Assembly: GCA_963920635.1 (NCBI GenBank)
Contig: OY987303.1
Location: 16,656,175 to 16,720,174, forward strand
Source of the DNA: Pseudeuparius sepicola
Taxonomy: Eukaryota; Arthropoda; Insecta; Coleoptera; Anthribidae
DNA: 64,000 nt
Direction: 5' to 3'
Part shown: piece after piece, positions 32,526 through 42,374 of the stretch
How positions within the stretch are numbered: position 1 is the stretch's first letter
How the letters are laid out: each line of letters begins with the position of its first letter
Program-made: the position numbers and the translations under genes
The notes under the pieces: generated by a model
Told to the model about the DNA's origin: nothing
Database searches by the model: none
What the model saw: only the letters and a program-made list of their open reading frames with translations

Positions 32526-33459
32526 ACACGCCAGTAAACTTACCTTTTTGTAGGTTTTACGATAATAAGTTGTTAAGGAAGCTTGTTCAGAATGAAAACT
32601 GAATAGGTTTGTGAAATTTCAAAAGTCTAGTATTTTTTGACCCTTTTCCCACTTTTCTTAGAAAAGTGCCCTTTTTGTAGCTTTCACATTGAAATGTTGC
32701 TAAGAAAATGTATTCATTATGAACAACTAGGTAAGTGTGAAAAGTCTCACAAACCTAAGCATATCAAAAAAAATTGCTTCGAGGTGCGAATCATAGATAA
32801 AAAGAAAATTCCAACAAATAGCCAAATATCTTGAAATATCTTGGAAGCCAAATCCTAAATCAAAATTTTACAGGAAAAAATTAATAGAAATTAATCCTGG
32901 ATTAACCGATTAAATCATAGGCGTACGCAGAAGAAATGGAGAGTCGAAGTGTACAACACCCCCTTTTGTTCCATTTGTTCTTTGAATCTTTTGACTAAGA
33001 TTAGGTATATAAAAAATATATTTTCATAACAAATAAATCTGTGAAAGTTCCAACACAGTAGTTATTAATAAAACTCGTTTTTTTATTCAATTTTAACACC
33101 CTGTATTTTGAAGCAGAAGCATTAAATAAGAGAAAAAAAGCTGTGATCAATAGATTGACCTACCTACTTTTTTGTAACACCCATCACATCATCTACCAAT
33201 AGGCAATAGTATATCATCTACCAATAGGCAAATAACCTCAGAAATATAATGCCATCGCTTCAATAACTTAAATAACTTTTTATTTTATTACTAATTAAAG
33301 TTGCATTTCCAGCGCCTAATTCAGATAGGTAATTTTTGTCTGATCTAATGTGATTATCTACGACGGATTCACTTCGTTCAAAGAAAACTGCCCGATATTG
33401 TCTTAGGGTATAACAATCGCCTATATGTCGATTCACCATGGTATTTCCACGAGTTTATT
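32526..33459. other. Unassigned region with a 19-bp direct duplication
   Basis: ATCATCTACCAATAGGCAA occurs twice near 33,188 and 33,213, separated by TAGTAT; a small tandem duplication. No gene. The frame 32,637-32,834 has no recognised domain. Confidence 0.4.
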
Positions 33460-33770
33460 TTGCGGATATCCCCTCCAGGGCCGTTCGCGGTGGAATAATA
33501 AATGTGGCGGGGAGCGGCGCCCGTTCGTGCCTCCTACACGTGTAAGAGGAAGCACTGTATATCAAAGTTTAAATTTACATAGTAAAGGCCCGGGGGTCAA
33601 AGGTTCCGCAGCGTATTGTGACCTGGCCTTTTGCCGTCTTATCGATGTCCCCGTATTGGCCGCCCTGAGCTACTCTATAATAGGCTCTCTCTGGGCGAGA
33701 GAGTGTAGAAGGAATACCCCAGTCGCCTACCCTTTCATATACAGGGAGAATCAAGACGAAATAGCATCGG
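33460..33770. promoter_or_regulatory. GC-rich island with a nuclear-receptor DR1-like site
   Basis: A transposon-free, GC-rich block. GGGTCA-A-AGGTTC at 33,594-33,606 is close to the DR1 element AGGTCA-N-AGGTCA bound by HNF4/USP-type receptors. CTTATCGATGTCC lies 35 bp beyond. The 116-codon plus frame (33,425-33,775) has no recognised domain. Candidate enhancer; not proven. Confidence 0.3.
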
Positions 33771-33971
33771 CATGATCATTCCACAAGTACGCTGGCAAGT
33801 TGCAGCCTGAAACTTGTCTCTTAAGAATATTGTTTTGAACCTGCCGTCAAGGTCTGACAGTAAATATTATATACCTACAAAAATTTATTAGAACCACAAA
33901 ATATCGGTTTGATATATTTGAGTTCATTTAGGTAGTTTATTCAAAGACCTGTAACAATAATATAATCATAT

Positions 33972-34644
33972 CACGGGCGTAGCCAAGGGGGGGGTTTCGG
34001 GGGTTCAAACCCTCCCCGAAATAAGCAAAAAAGGAAAAAAGGAAGGGTGATAAACCTAAAGGTATGGACTACTGGAAAAAGTGGTGTAGTCAAGGTCAAG
34101 GGGTTTCTAATAAAGAAACAAATTTGGATTTAGCTATCAAAGCTTCAGCTACCTTGCATGCTGATAAGAAGACTGCCTACCCCTAAATCTAGTTTGGAAT
34201 GCCTAGATATGTGCGATAAAAACCTTTATCCTAATATTTACACATTACTACAAATCTTGGCTACCATTCCTGTATCCACTGCTACCCCAGAAAGGTCTTT
34301 CTCGAGCCTAAGGAGACTGAAAAACTATTTACGAAACACTACAAGTGAAAACAGACTTAATGGTTAATGAACATTCACTATGGAACAGAAATTCATGCAG
34401 ATGAAGTAGTGGATATATGTATTTAAAAGAAAAAGCCGAAGATTTCTTCTTTAATGGTTTTAGATTTAGCGCAGAGGAACGAAATTAATTTATCCATTTC
34501 ATTTAAAGTTAAGAACTTTATAAATATGTCGTAGTTTTTCGGATGAATATATAGATATTAAATTTCATGTAAGTATATTTTTGTTGTTTTATTTACTTCT
34601 CAAACTAACCCCCCCCCCAAAACTAAATCCTGGCTACGCCCGTG
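33972..34644 (+). mobile_element. Non-autonomous hAT element, 673 bp
   Basis: 14-bp perfect TIRs CACGGGCGTAGCCA (33,972-33,985 and inverted at 34,631-34,644), flanked by AATCATAT (33,964-33,971) and AACCATAT (34,645-34,652), an 8-bp duplication with one change. G/C homopolymer tracts lie just inside both TIRs. It contains the decayed C-terminus of a hAT transposase (34,057-34,436, plus). Confidence 0.92.
34057..34436 (+). pseudogene. hAT transposase (ZMYM1-like) C-terminal remnant
   Basis: Three pieces in shifting frames: GMDYWKKWC...LDLAIKASATLHADK (to a stop at 34,184), then LYPNIYTLLQILATIPVSTA, TPERSFSSLRRLKNYLRNTT and SENRLNG (34,158-34,365), then MNIHYGTEIHADEVVDI. The middle matches the hAT dimerisation region typical of zinc-finger MYM-type protein 1-like transposases in insects (PVSTATPERSFSSLRRLK). 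The catalytic core and zinc fingers are missing; two frameshifts or stops make it dead. Confidence 0.92.
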
Positions 34645-34652
34645 AACCATAT

Positions 34653-35425
34653 AGCAACCGAATCATTCTAACATAGTACGTTGGAATGAAAATATTGCAA
34701 TACAGAGTGTTGGAATTATAACATAATTTTCATTTGTGGAATTGTGTAGATACTTTCTAAAATAGTGTTGGAGAAAATATTTTCTGCGACTGCAACTGTC
34801 CGGCTGCTGCCACATCCTCCCAGAACAAAATTTATGGACAGCCAACTGTTCGGCATGTCTCAACGTAACCTTTGGCGCCGGCTTAGAGATAGTGAAGGGA
34901 GCCCTTGGTTTGGGTCGTAAAACAAAAGATTAATCGGCATTAGCTTTATGAAGTAGTAAAGCTATTAAACTACGCGGTAGTTAAATTTAGTGCTAGCACA
35001 TACACCTACCCTTAGGGGCTAAGAGCTCGTGCAGTAAACTATTAAAATGGAAGGGAATAATATACACCTTGGTTCCTATAATGTATGCGTGTGGGTTAGG
35101 AATAATATCCTACATGCTTAGGTAATTGCAAGTAGGTAAGAGAAAATAAGGAAGTGTATTATAGGTATAGGTTTATATAAGTTTATGAGCAATTTTTAAT
35201 TTAGTTTTTTTTGTTATAGTCAGGGGTGAATTTTTATGTCTTTGGCTTGGCATTTACTGGCAAACGGACTTAGTTATTGCTGGTTAAATCTAACGTAAAT
35301 AAATATAATATAAAGTAAATAAATTTTAATTTTAATTGACTGAATTAGTAAAGAAAAAAAAATAGCAAAGAAAATTGTTATCGAGGACCGGAATTTAAAA
35401 GGCGATTGCACAATAGGAGGCTCTC
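34653..35425. other. Unassigned region
   Basis: No supported gene or repeat pair. The minus frame 34,663-34,863 matches nothing recognised. Ends at a lone TACAGGGTGTCCATTC foldback-type terminus at about 35,426. Confidence 0.35.
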
Positions 35426-35654
35426 TACAGGGTGTCCATTCTCAATAAAAATATCTCGGATATATTTTTTTAAAGTGGTTAGTGCCATCCATAGCTTATG
35501 GACGACCTTCTTTTGTCATCAAAAAAGTTGCAGAAATCAAAAATTAAATAAACTGGAAAACGTTTCAATGACGCATTTTTATAAAGCAAAATGACCCACT
35601 TAGTTTAATGTACCAGATTCGCCATTTTGATCAGATGTAGGTACTATACAAATT

Positions 35655-35711
35655 TGAGAAAAATTATTGGCAATAATAAGGGATGTTTTAGTGGCATACC
35701 AGGTAATAGTC
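35655..35711 (+). repeat. Short dispersed repeat shared with 38,085-38,160
   Basis: AATAATAAGGGATGTTTTAG, then TGGCATACCAGGTAA, recurs at 38,118-38,155 as AATAATAAAGGATGTTTTAG and TGGCATACGAGGTAA. The two copies bracket the 36,117-37,722 transposon and the tRNA-like sequence. They may be fragments of one repeat split by those insertions, or independent copies. Confidence 0.55.
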
Positions 35712-36152
35712 CAAGATCCCACTGCAAGATTTCTACCTTCATCTGTTTTTTAATCAAAATACAATTTTTATTAATAATTACGAATAGAGGAATATGTTTC
35801 GGCAGGGTTGTCTATCAAAATATGGCCGCAAGTATTTTTAATTAAAATTTAATTAATTAATTTTTTTCGAACAATTCCGTTCACTTGTTTTTAAGAAAAA
35901 ACATAATTCATTTCAAAGAGAAATATGCAAAGATCTTTAAAAGTTTGGGATGCCGTTGCTCACTTGGCCGCAACCTCTTGGCAGCCAGGTCTAAAAAGGT
36001 ATATTTTTGTCGAATTTATACGTTCATAACGTATCTTAATGAATCATATATAAAATTAAAGCTATTTTTTTTTCTAAATACGATGTAAAAGTGGCCGCAA
36101 ATAGGGGTTGCCAACTGTTAAAGGTACACAATTGCGAAAGAGAATTACCGCA

Positions 36153-36195
36153 CTACACCGCTCAGACTCATTATTCATTAGTCTGAGCTACACCG
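36153..36195. mobile_element. Micro-hairpin insert, 27 bp, 8-bp duplication
   Basis: The insert 36,161-36,187 (CTCAGACT...AGTCTGAG, loop CATTATTCATT) is flanked by CTACACCG on both sides (36,153-36,160, 36,188-36,195). The partner TIR at 37.7 kb reads straight through (CCACACCGTCGTCC), giving an empty-site control for a true insertion. Confidence 0.8.
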
Positions 36196-36414
36196 TCCAT
36201 CAGACAAGGTCGCAGTGTGCCAGTTGTGTATGTCGTTTTACAACTATTGTGCATGCTCAACTAAGGGCGCAAGCAATATTAGGAATGACTTGAAAATACT
36301 CAAAAAAATATATGTTTTTAGTAGTTTAGTTTTATTTAAACATAAAGTTAACATTGAAAAAAACGGTTTAATAATTAATAAAAACTATATCTATTACGTT
36401 TTAGTGCCATTTAT

Positions 36415-37511
36415 TCACTCCGAATAATCGGAGCTCTCATTTTCATAGGTACAAATATCAAAACCATCATCTTCATTTTCAGAATATCTGTTTATGGAAT
36501 CACATGGCACATCCTCAACTTGCATTGGCGTTGCATTAATAATTATTAACAATAGTGGGATACATTTTACCTAAAGTATAAAAAAGAATTTCAAAATATG
36601 ACAAACATAGAGTTTAATTAATCCAGTAGGTATAAAAAAATTATCACCTGTTATAATTGGAAGAGCTTTGAAAAAAGAGAAAAATGCATAGTCCAGGGCC
36701 GTATTAATTTTTTTCTTAGTAAATGTGCATTTTAGCAGCTAAAACAAGAAAAAATATGCATGTGTCATACATCGTTGTACTCAGGACAACGATTTATTTC
36801 GAAATATGCAATAAAAAATCCAGGTCCGTATTTAAAAAAATGAAGATGATCCCTCTATCTCAAAAACGAAACGTCGTCCCGAAAATCTAAAAATACCATG
36901 ATGTAGTCCAGAAAAATTTGCAATGAAAAAGTACAATTTATTTTTCATTATCGCAAATGGCGCCAGAAAAAATGAAATCTAATTTTCAAAAATTCGGTTT
37001 TTGACCCATGCAAATATTTTAACTTTCTCAACGGCATATTCTTAGGCGCCCAAAGGCGCAAGTTTGCCTCTATTTGACCGACTTCGTATCTGTTACGGTT
37101 TCCGAGATCCCCATGTTGAGCACCGGAACTGAATCACCCTGTATACGTTTCATGTCGCTTATTAGCGTTAAAACTAGAGCCTACGCAAAATTAATATATT
37201 ATTTATGTAATAGCTGATAATATGAGCAAAATAATTCTCAAGTTCAATGAAAAATTTTACTTACCGTGTGAGTTTTGCAAAAATCTTCAAATTCTTGATT
37301 ATATTTGTGTTTTAAACTTGTGCCTTTTTTTAAACAGCTTGAATGATATCCGTAATCGTTCGTAGATTCTAGTGTTAATTCAATATCATGGTACTTAAAT
37401 TTTTTTTTTCGACGAAACAGTAATTAATATTAAAGAACACTTTTTAAATGATGTAACACTGAAGTCAAGCACATTTTTCTTCTCACTACATGACAAAAAA
37501 CATTTCTTCAT
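36415..37511 (-). pseudogene. Two-exon transposon gene with one frameshift
   Basis: Exon 1 runs 37,511-37,265 on the minus strand. It starts ATG, reads MKKCFLSCSEKKNV, meets a run of ten A residues (about 37,400-37,409) that throws it out of frame, and resumes with KYHDIELTLESTNDYGYHSS, a C, then LKHKYNQEFEDFCKTHT up to a consensus donor ACG|GTAAGT. Exon 2 (36,570-36,415) follows TATACTTTAG|G, stays in phase and ends in an acidic tail (NEDDGFDICTYENESSDYSE) and TGA. Nine A residues would give about 133 residues. Paired Cys/His residues suggest a small zinc-binding fold. The 694-bp intron and the gene lie wholly between the TIRs, so it is transposon-encoded. Function unknown; no catalytic domain. 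A sequencing or assembly error in the homopolymer could equally explain the frameshift. Confidence 0.6.
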
Positions 37512-37761
37512 TTTTTAAAGTTGTTATTTTACTTTAACAAACGTTATTGTTGATTATTGATAATAAATAAAACAACGCGATGCAGTAGGAGCTTCAAAAT
37601 AACGTATATTAAAATACAAATATCGCTGTCTAGTTGACGGTTGTAAAACAACGTACACTGCGTCCTTGTGAAGGACGACGGTGTGGTGCGCTAATTCTCT
37701 TTCGCTATTGTGTATCTTTAACCCCTTTAAGGATATTAAGGATATCAATTGAAAAAATGAA

Positions 37762-37831
37762 CTCCAGGCGGGACTCGAGCCCGGGACTCCTACTGTAGTT
37801 GTAGGCATTTAAGCAACTAAGCTACCGGAGA
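37762..37831 (-). tRNA. tRNA-like cloverleaf, probably pseudogene or SINE head
   Basis: On the minus strand: an acceptor half CTCCGG pairing with CTGGAG, an A-box-like TAGCTTAGTTGCTTA, a perfect CCTAC/GTAGG anticodon stem with 7-nt loop AACTACA, and a B-box-like GGGCTCGAGTCCC. A TTTTTT tract follows within about 10 nt, as for Pol III termination. The loop lacks the near-universal U33 and the D-arm pairs poorly, so a working tRNA is unlikely. A tRNA-derived SINE head or tRNA pseudogene fits better. Confidence 0.4.
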
Positions 37832-38222
37832 TACGGGTTCCATCAGCTAGGTGTTATTTATTCCAATTAATATTATAGTTAGTCGCGGTGAGATGTAGGA
37901 AACTTCGGCGTATTCTACAGCTACTAAAAGGGGTTAGAGGGTGTAGGTAGGGTAACCTTTCATTATTGTTCGTTATGTGAAGTTCCTATTTGTTCTTCTA
38001 CCCACAATATTCGACATACCTAGAGCGACTTAATGCAAGTATCGAACGTGGAAATTCCAACCTACAATGTCAAGCGAAGAATATTACAAAGAAAGATTTT
38101 TAGTACCTGTAATTATAAATAATAAAGGATGTTTTAGTGGCATACGAGGTAAACCTGTTACCTGGTATGCCAGGAAGCGCAGAGAGGCCACCTGCGTGGC
38201 AAAAATTTATTCTCGGCGTTAT
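37832..38222. other. Spacer with short dispersed repeat
   Basis: Holds the second copy of the 35,655 repeat (about 38,118-38,155). No gene is supported; the frame 38,067-38,276 spans the repeat. Confidence 0.35.
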
Positions 38223-38286
38223 ATTCCGACTTGTAACTCGGAATTCCGACTTACAACTCGGAATCCTAACTTATAACTCGTAATTC
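38223..38286. repeat. 20-bp tandem repeat, three units
   Basis: ATTCCGACTTGTAACTCGGA, ATTCCGACTTACAACTCGGA and ATCCTAACTTATAACTCGTA in succession; the first two differ at one position. Confidence 0.9.
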
Positions 38287-38319
38287 GAATAAATATCTAA
38301 CCCTTTCGACACCCCGTCA

Positions 38320-38640
38320 AAAACCCATTCACCCGTGATCCGACCATAAACCCTTCTCTGGTCGCCGCGAGCTGCCGCAGTTCCATGGTTAATAAATGAA
38401 ATGATCGCGGGTTCCGGAAGTTGATTAGGCCCGGGTTGTCGGACGAGCCAACAGCACCGCGGCGGCGCGCAAATCGAGTTAGCCATGGCGCCTCCCGCTG
38501 CACCGGGTCCTGGGGGACTCGCACCCCGCCGCTGTCATGTTTATATTAGGGGGAGACGGGCGGCGGGGGAGGCCGATTGCTTTTTTCCCGGGAAATAGGC
38601 AATTGTTTCATGGCGGGCCGCAGGAAAGGGGTACAACCCC
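38320..38640. other. GC-rich island
   Basis: A CpG-rich unique block (CACCGCGGCGGCGCGC, GGGGGAGACGGGCGGCGGGG). Minus frames 38,271-38,524 reflect composition. Same character as the other islands; candidate regulatory DNA or a lost first exon. Confidence 0.35.
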
Positions 38641-39355
38641 AGAGAACATATAACTAGACCGATAATAACAATTTTGGCATTGTAACATACAATAAATCCC
38701 AAATCAAAACAAACATTTTTTGTGGATTGGTGTTTTTTCTTACATTCCCAAGCGTGTTTCGTGTCCCATTGTATTGTTCAAAATTATTACACTAATACAA
38801 TACTGAAATGCCAGGTTCGAACTCACTTCGCACTTGCTACGAAACAAGAAAAAGAAAACAACGAATGTGCACCCGATTAATGATTAATTTTCAGTTCCCG
38901 CAGATTTGAAAAAGAAAAACTGAATGTATTTATAGTAGTAAATATTTCAAAATTCTGTAAAAGGTAAAAGTAAATACTTCAACATTTGGTAATATCACAG
39001 CAGCATACAAGTGTTTTTCAAATTTATTGAACTGTTCGATGCAGTAGACTATCGCACTACCACAGTTGTTTATAATTATTTTTATTTATTTGCAACAATT
39101 TTAGTTTTTTATGTCAATTGAATATGTCAAGGCGTTTATTCGTGGAGTATGAAGGTAAACTACATCAGGATTACTAGATAACCCTCTAAGCACGAGAAAG
39201 TTGAGGCGGTGTAAGATTCAGGACAGTCGATCATATTATGAATAATTTTGAAAAGGGATACCTATTGACAGGGCCCTATGTAGCGAAAATTTGGGGGGGA
39301 GTTCAGGATCGGCTCAAGCTTTTGCGTGGGGATGGGTGCCGGATGAAAGTGCGGG
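38641..39355. other. Unassigned AT-rich region
   Basis: No repeat pair, frame or motif supportable. GC rises after 39,290. Confidence 0.35.
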
Positions 39356-40245
39356 GCCCCGGCAAGGAATTATTTAATCCAGTAAGGACAAATTTTGAAA
39401 ATTGACACGCCACTACAGGGACCCTTTAAAGTAAGGGGACCCAGCATTATACTATCCAAAGTGAGCCCGTTTCTTTCCCCATTCTAATGGTCTCAATGAT
39501 GCCAAGTATGCCATTTTATTATAGAATCTATATGAATATAACAGGTACTTTTATTGTTAGTAAAAATTAATATGATTTCTAAAAATTAGACTTGACAATG
39601 TTCTGTCAACAAACACAGAATATGGCAAGTGCCAAATGAATCAAATTAATTTTGTATTTGAATTTGGTTACCTGCAATTATTTCCAGGAATTTAAGTAAT
39701 ATAAGTATGGTAAGTCAGTGCCGATTTTGCTTATATGAGAATTTGTCGCTATTGCACCTTGTTACCAGGTTCCTCAAACCATTTGTAATATTATGTAGGT
39801 ATAATAGGTACGTACTTGAACTTTCTTCCCTTGTTGAATGTATCTACCCAAAGAACTTTCACAGATTTCGGGATGGACTAATAAGATTAGGTCTTGTACT
39901 TAGTTCTAATCATGTAGTTTTTCTGGGTGCTCATTTTTGTAATTTTATTTCTCTCCCAAGGTACCTCACAAACGTAAAATAAACTTATAGTTGCAGATAA
40001 AAACTGTTTAAAAAAAGACCTGACTGAAGCTACCTGCTTAATAATTTAATATTTAGGAAGTACCATTTTTGTTTTGAACTACTTACTTATACGTAATGCC
40101 CACGTAATGGGTATTGTTGGATTACTAAAGGTGAGACAAAAAATCTGGTTGCAATTATTGGGACTACTACAGGCGGCCGCATTACCTTTAACTGACTATC
40201 TGGAAGCACAGAATAACTAAACAGAATTGTAGCGTCCGTATACGC
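39356..40245 (+). repeat. Segments shared inversely with 45,550-45,850
   Basis: GCCACTACAGGGACCCTTTA, then AAGTAAGGGGACCCAGCAT (about 39,410-39,452), matches the reverse complement of 45,795-45,835. CTGGAAGCACAGAATAACTA, then AACAGAATT (40,201-40,229), matches the reverse complement of 45,561-45,590. Order is preserved but spacing differs (about 0.8 kb against 0.25 kb), so these are two differently deleted copies of one element in opposite orientation. The minor frame at 39,707-39,982 is not recognised. Confidence 0.65.
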
Positions 40246-40379
40246 GCATACGGCGACCCGTTAAGGACAGAGTTAGTATCGCCATCTATGTGCTTCCTTA
40301 AGTACTGTGTAGATCATAGTCACCCAAGCAAGTAATTGGCACACATATTCGTGAGTATCGGCTTGGTCGACCCGCGGCG

Positions 40380-40755
40380 CGCCCCACTTTGCAGTCCAGC
40401 GGGCGGACGATGGCTCGGCTTATATCGGTCGGCGACGTAGAGGTTCGTGTGGGACGCACGTGCTTCTCCCTCGAGTGTGCTACCGCCTGCTCGTAGTCAG
40501 AGCCGGTGTATTACCTACACTTGTATTGGAAGTTTTGTTCCTGGTTCCTGTGTTTCAAAAGCGAATTGTTCTGTTTTGGCGTTAAGTTGTTGTTTTGTTG
40601 TGGATTTGTTAAGTACTGTTAAATTGTTGTTGTGGCTGTTATTATTTGCTGTTAAGTTATGTTTTGCTATAGCTGTGGTCACAGAATAATATTTTGTGCT
40701 GTACGGTTAGTGTTATGTATTAAAAAGCAAAAATGAAGTCATGGACTACTTTCAG
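40380..40755 (+). promoter_or_regulatory. Possible promoter and 5' exon ending in a splice donor
   Basis: A GC-rich start with CGGCTTATATCGG (about 40,416), then a G/T-rich leader of the kind seen in untranslated exons, then AAAATGAAGTCATGGACTAC (ATG at 40,733) running into TTTCAG|GTAGTT at 40,755/40,756. It would encode only a short first peptide before an intron. It adjoins the repeat shared with 45.5 kb, so it may be a transposon's own 5' end. No downstream exon identified. Confidence 0.25.
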
Positions 40756-41136
40756 GTAGTTGTAATATACGCTCCCTTATTCTATTCAAATCAGAAAACC
40801 TGGTCGAATATCTCAAAAACGGCAAGAGATGTCCCTATAATTTTGTATAGAAAAATAACAATTTCCTAAAATATTTTTTTACTTCCCGTTAAACCGGGAA
40901 TGATGTATAAATTACAAACGAGCAGATTTTAATATATTTTGTCCGTAATATTAAAAATGGAAACAAACAGTATTTTTATTTTTCGAAAAAATTGTTTTTT
41001 CGAGGACACCCAGTATGTCAATTGTGACGCTAGATTCAGATTCCCCGGAAAAACTCACCCGGGTTTTAGCAGACCCTTTTTCTTTTGACTAAGGAAATAA
41101 TCGGACTTTTTAAAACACTTTTCTTGAGAAACCCTG

Positions 41137-42374
41137 TATACAGGGTGTCCAACTTTAAAACTGTGCAATGCCGTAAAATCTTCATTTTTGGAGATATTCG
41201 CCTAAACTTTTTTTGTTTGAAAGGCCTTCAAAAACCGCGTCTTTTGACCTTCCTTCCATTTTCAAAATGCAAATCCAGGGCCGGCTGCGATTTTTTTTAT
41301 ACGCCCGATTTTCAAGAAAACCATTTAGCGATTTTTTTTATTTAAAATCTGACCCCATAGCGTTAATCACAACTACCTAAAACCCCCATATACCAAATTC
41401 GAACAAAAAATGTACAGGGAGTTCCATTCTGTAGGGTGTCAAAGTTCAGCAAAATAGGAATTTTAGACATCTGGCGAGTCAAGTATGCCATGGAATCCCT
41501 TCAGAACAGTCCTATGGTTAACATGACCGCTTAAAATGTTGATGTGAAAAGATTTACTACAAAAATTAACAGGGTATTTTTCTCTGAGCCATCTCAAAAT
41601 TCTGAAATTTTATCTTATACGGATCAAGAGTAGGTACTCTGGAATCATTGAAAAAATATTGATAAACACAAAAGTAACAGATAAAAACAATTTAAATTAT
41701 TGTACCTTTCTCAACAAAGTCACTGCCTAAGATGATACATTTTCTGTGTGTTTCCTGTTGTGGCACATCATAGGCACCTTAACTGATATGGACTTACTGA
41801 CTGACAGGCTTCTGTATTTTTTAGATTTAGTTCGTTTATAGTGTGTGGAGCGGCTTTGATGTGTCTACTTGATTTTTGACCCGTATAAAATCTCAAAAAT
41901 TTAGTAATTTGAGGTGGCACAGATAAGAATACTCTATATATTTTGTATTGGACTTTTGCACACCAACCTCTTGAGTGGTTCTATTGACCATTCAACTGTT
42001 TTGAGGGGATTCCATGGCACACTGGACTTGGCAGATAGATGCCTTTAAAATTCCTATTTTGCTCAACTTGGACACCCTGCAGAATGGAACTCCCTGTATA
42101 TTTTTTTATTCAAATTTAGTATATACAGGTTTTGGCGTGTTCTGATTAACGCTGTGGGGTCAGATTTTAAATAAAAAAAATCGCTAAAGAGTTTTCGTGA
42201 AAATCGGGGGTATAAAAAAATCGGAGTCGGCCCTGGATTTGCATTTTGAAAATAGCAGGAACGTCAAAAGAAGCGGTTTTTGAAGGCCTTTCAAACAAAA
42301 AAAGTTTAGGTTTTTGTCTCCAAAAATGAAGATTTTAATGATTTCTACAGTTATAAAGTTGGACACCCTGTATA
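41137..42374. mobile_element. Foldback element family F, clean copy
   Basis: Near-complete palindrome of 1.24 kb starting TATACAGGGTGTCCAACTTT and ending with the reverse complement. The halves share GGAGATATTCGCCTAAAC, GGCCTTTCAAACAAAAAAAG, CAGGGAGTTCCATTCTG. Frames 41,085-41,345 and 42,184-42,366 are the same sequence read from each half. The left edge reads ACCCTGTATACAGGGT, where the last base pairs of an adjoining element end and this element begins, so one inserted at the tip of another. No transposase. Confidence 0.9.

Larger units (their letters stand above)
36117..37722 (-). mobile_element. 1.6-kb DNA transposon with ~44-bp TIRs
   Basis: GTTAAAGGTACACAATTGCG (36,117 onward) and the right end at 37,679-37,722 are inverted, sharing GCGAAAGAGAATTA and CACC/TACACCG. 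The similarity continues inward about 150 bp (CGCAGTGTRC, GTTTTACAAC). The left TIR carries an extra 27-bp hairpin with an 8-bp duplication that the right TIR lacks. A two-exon gene lies on the minus strand. No target duplication could be fixed. I cannot name the superfamily. Confidence 0.75.
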
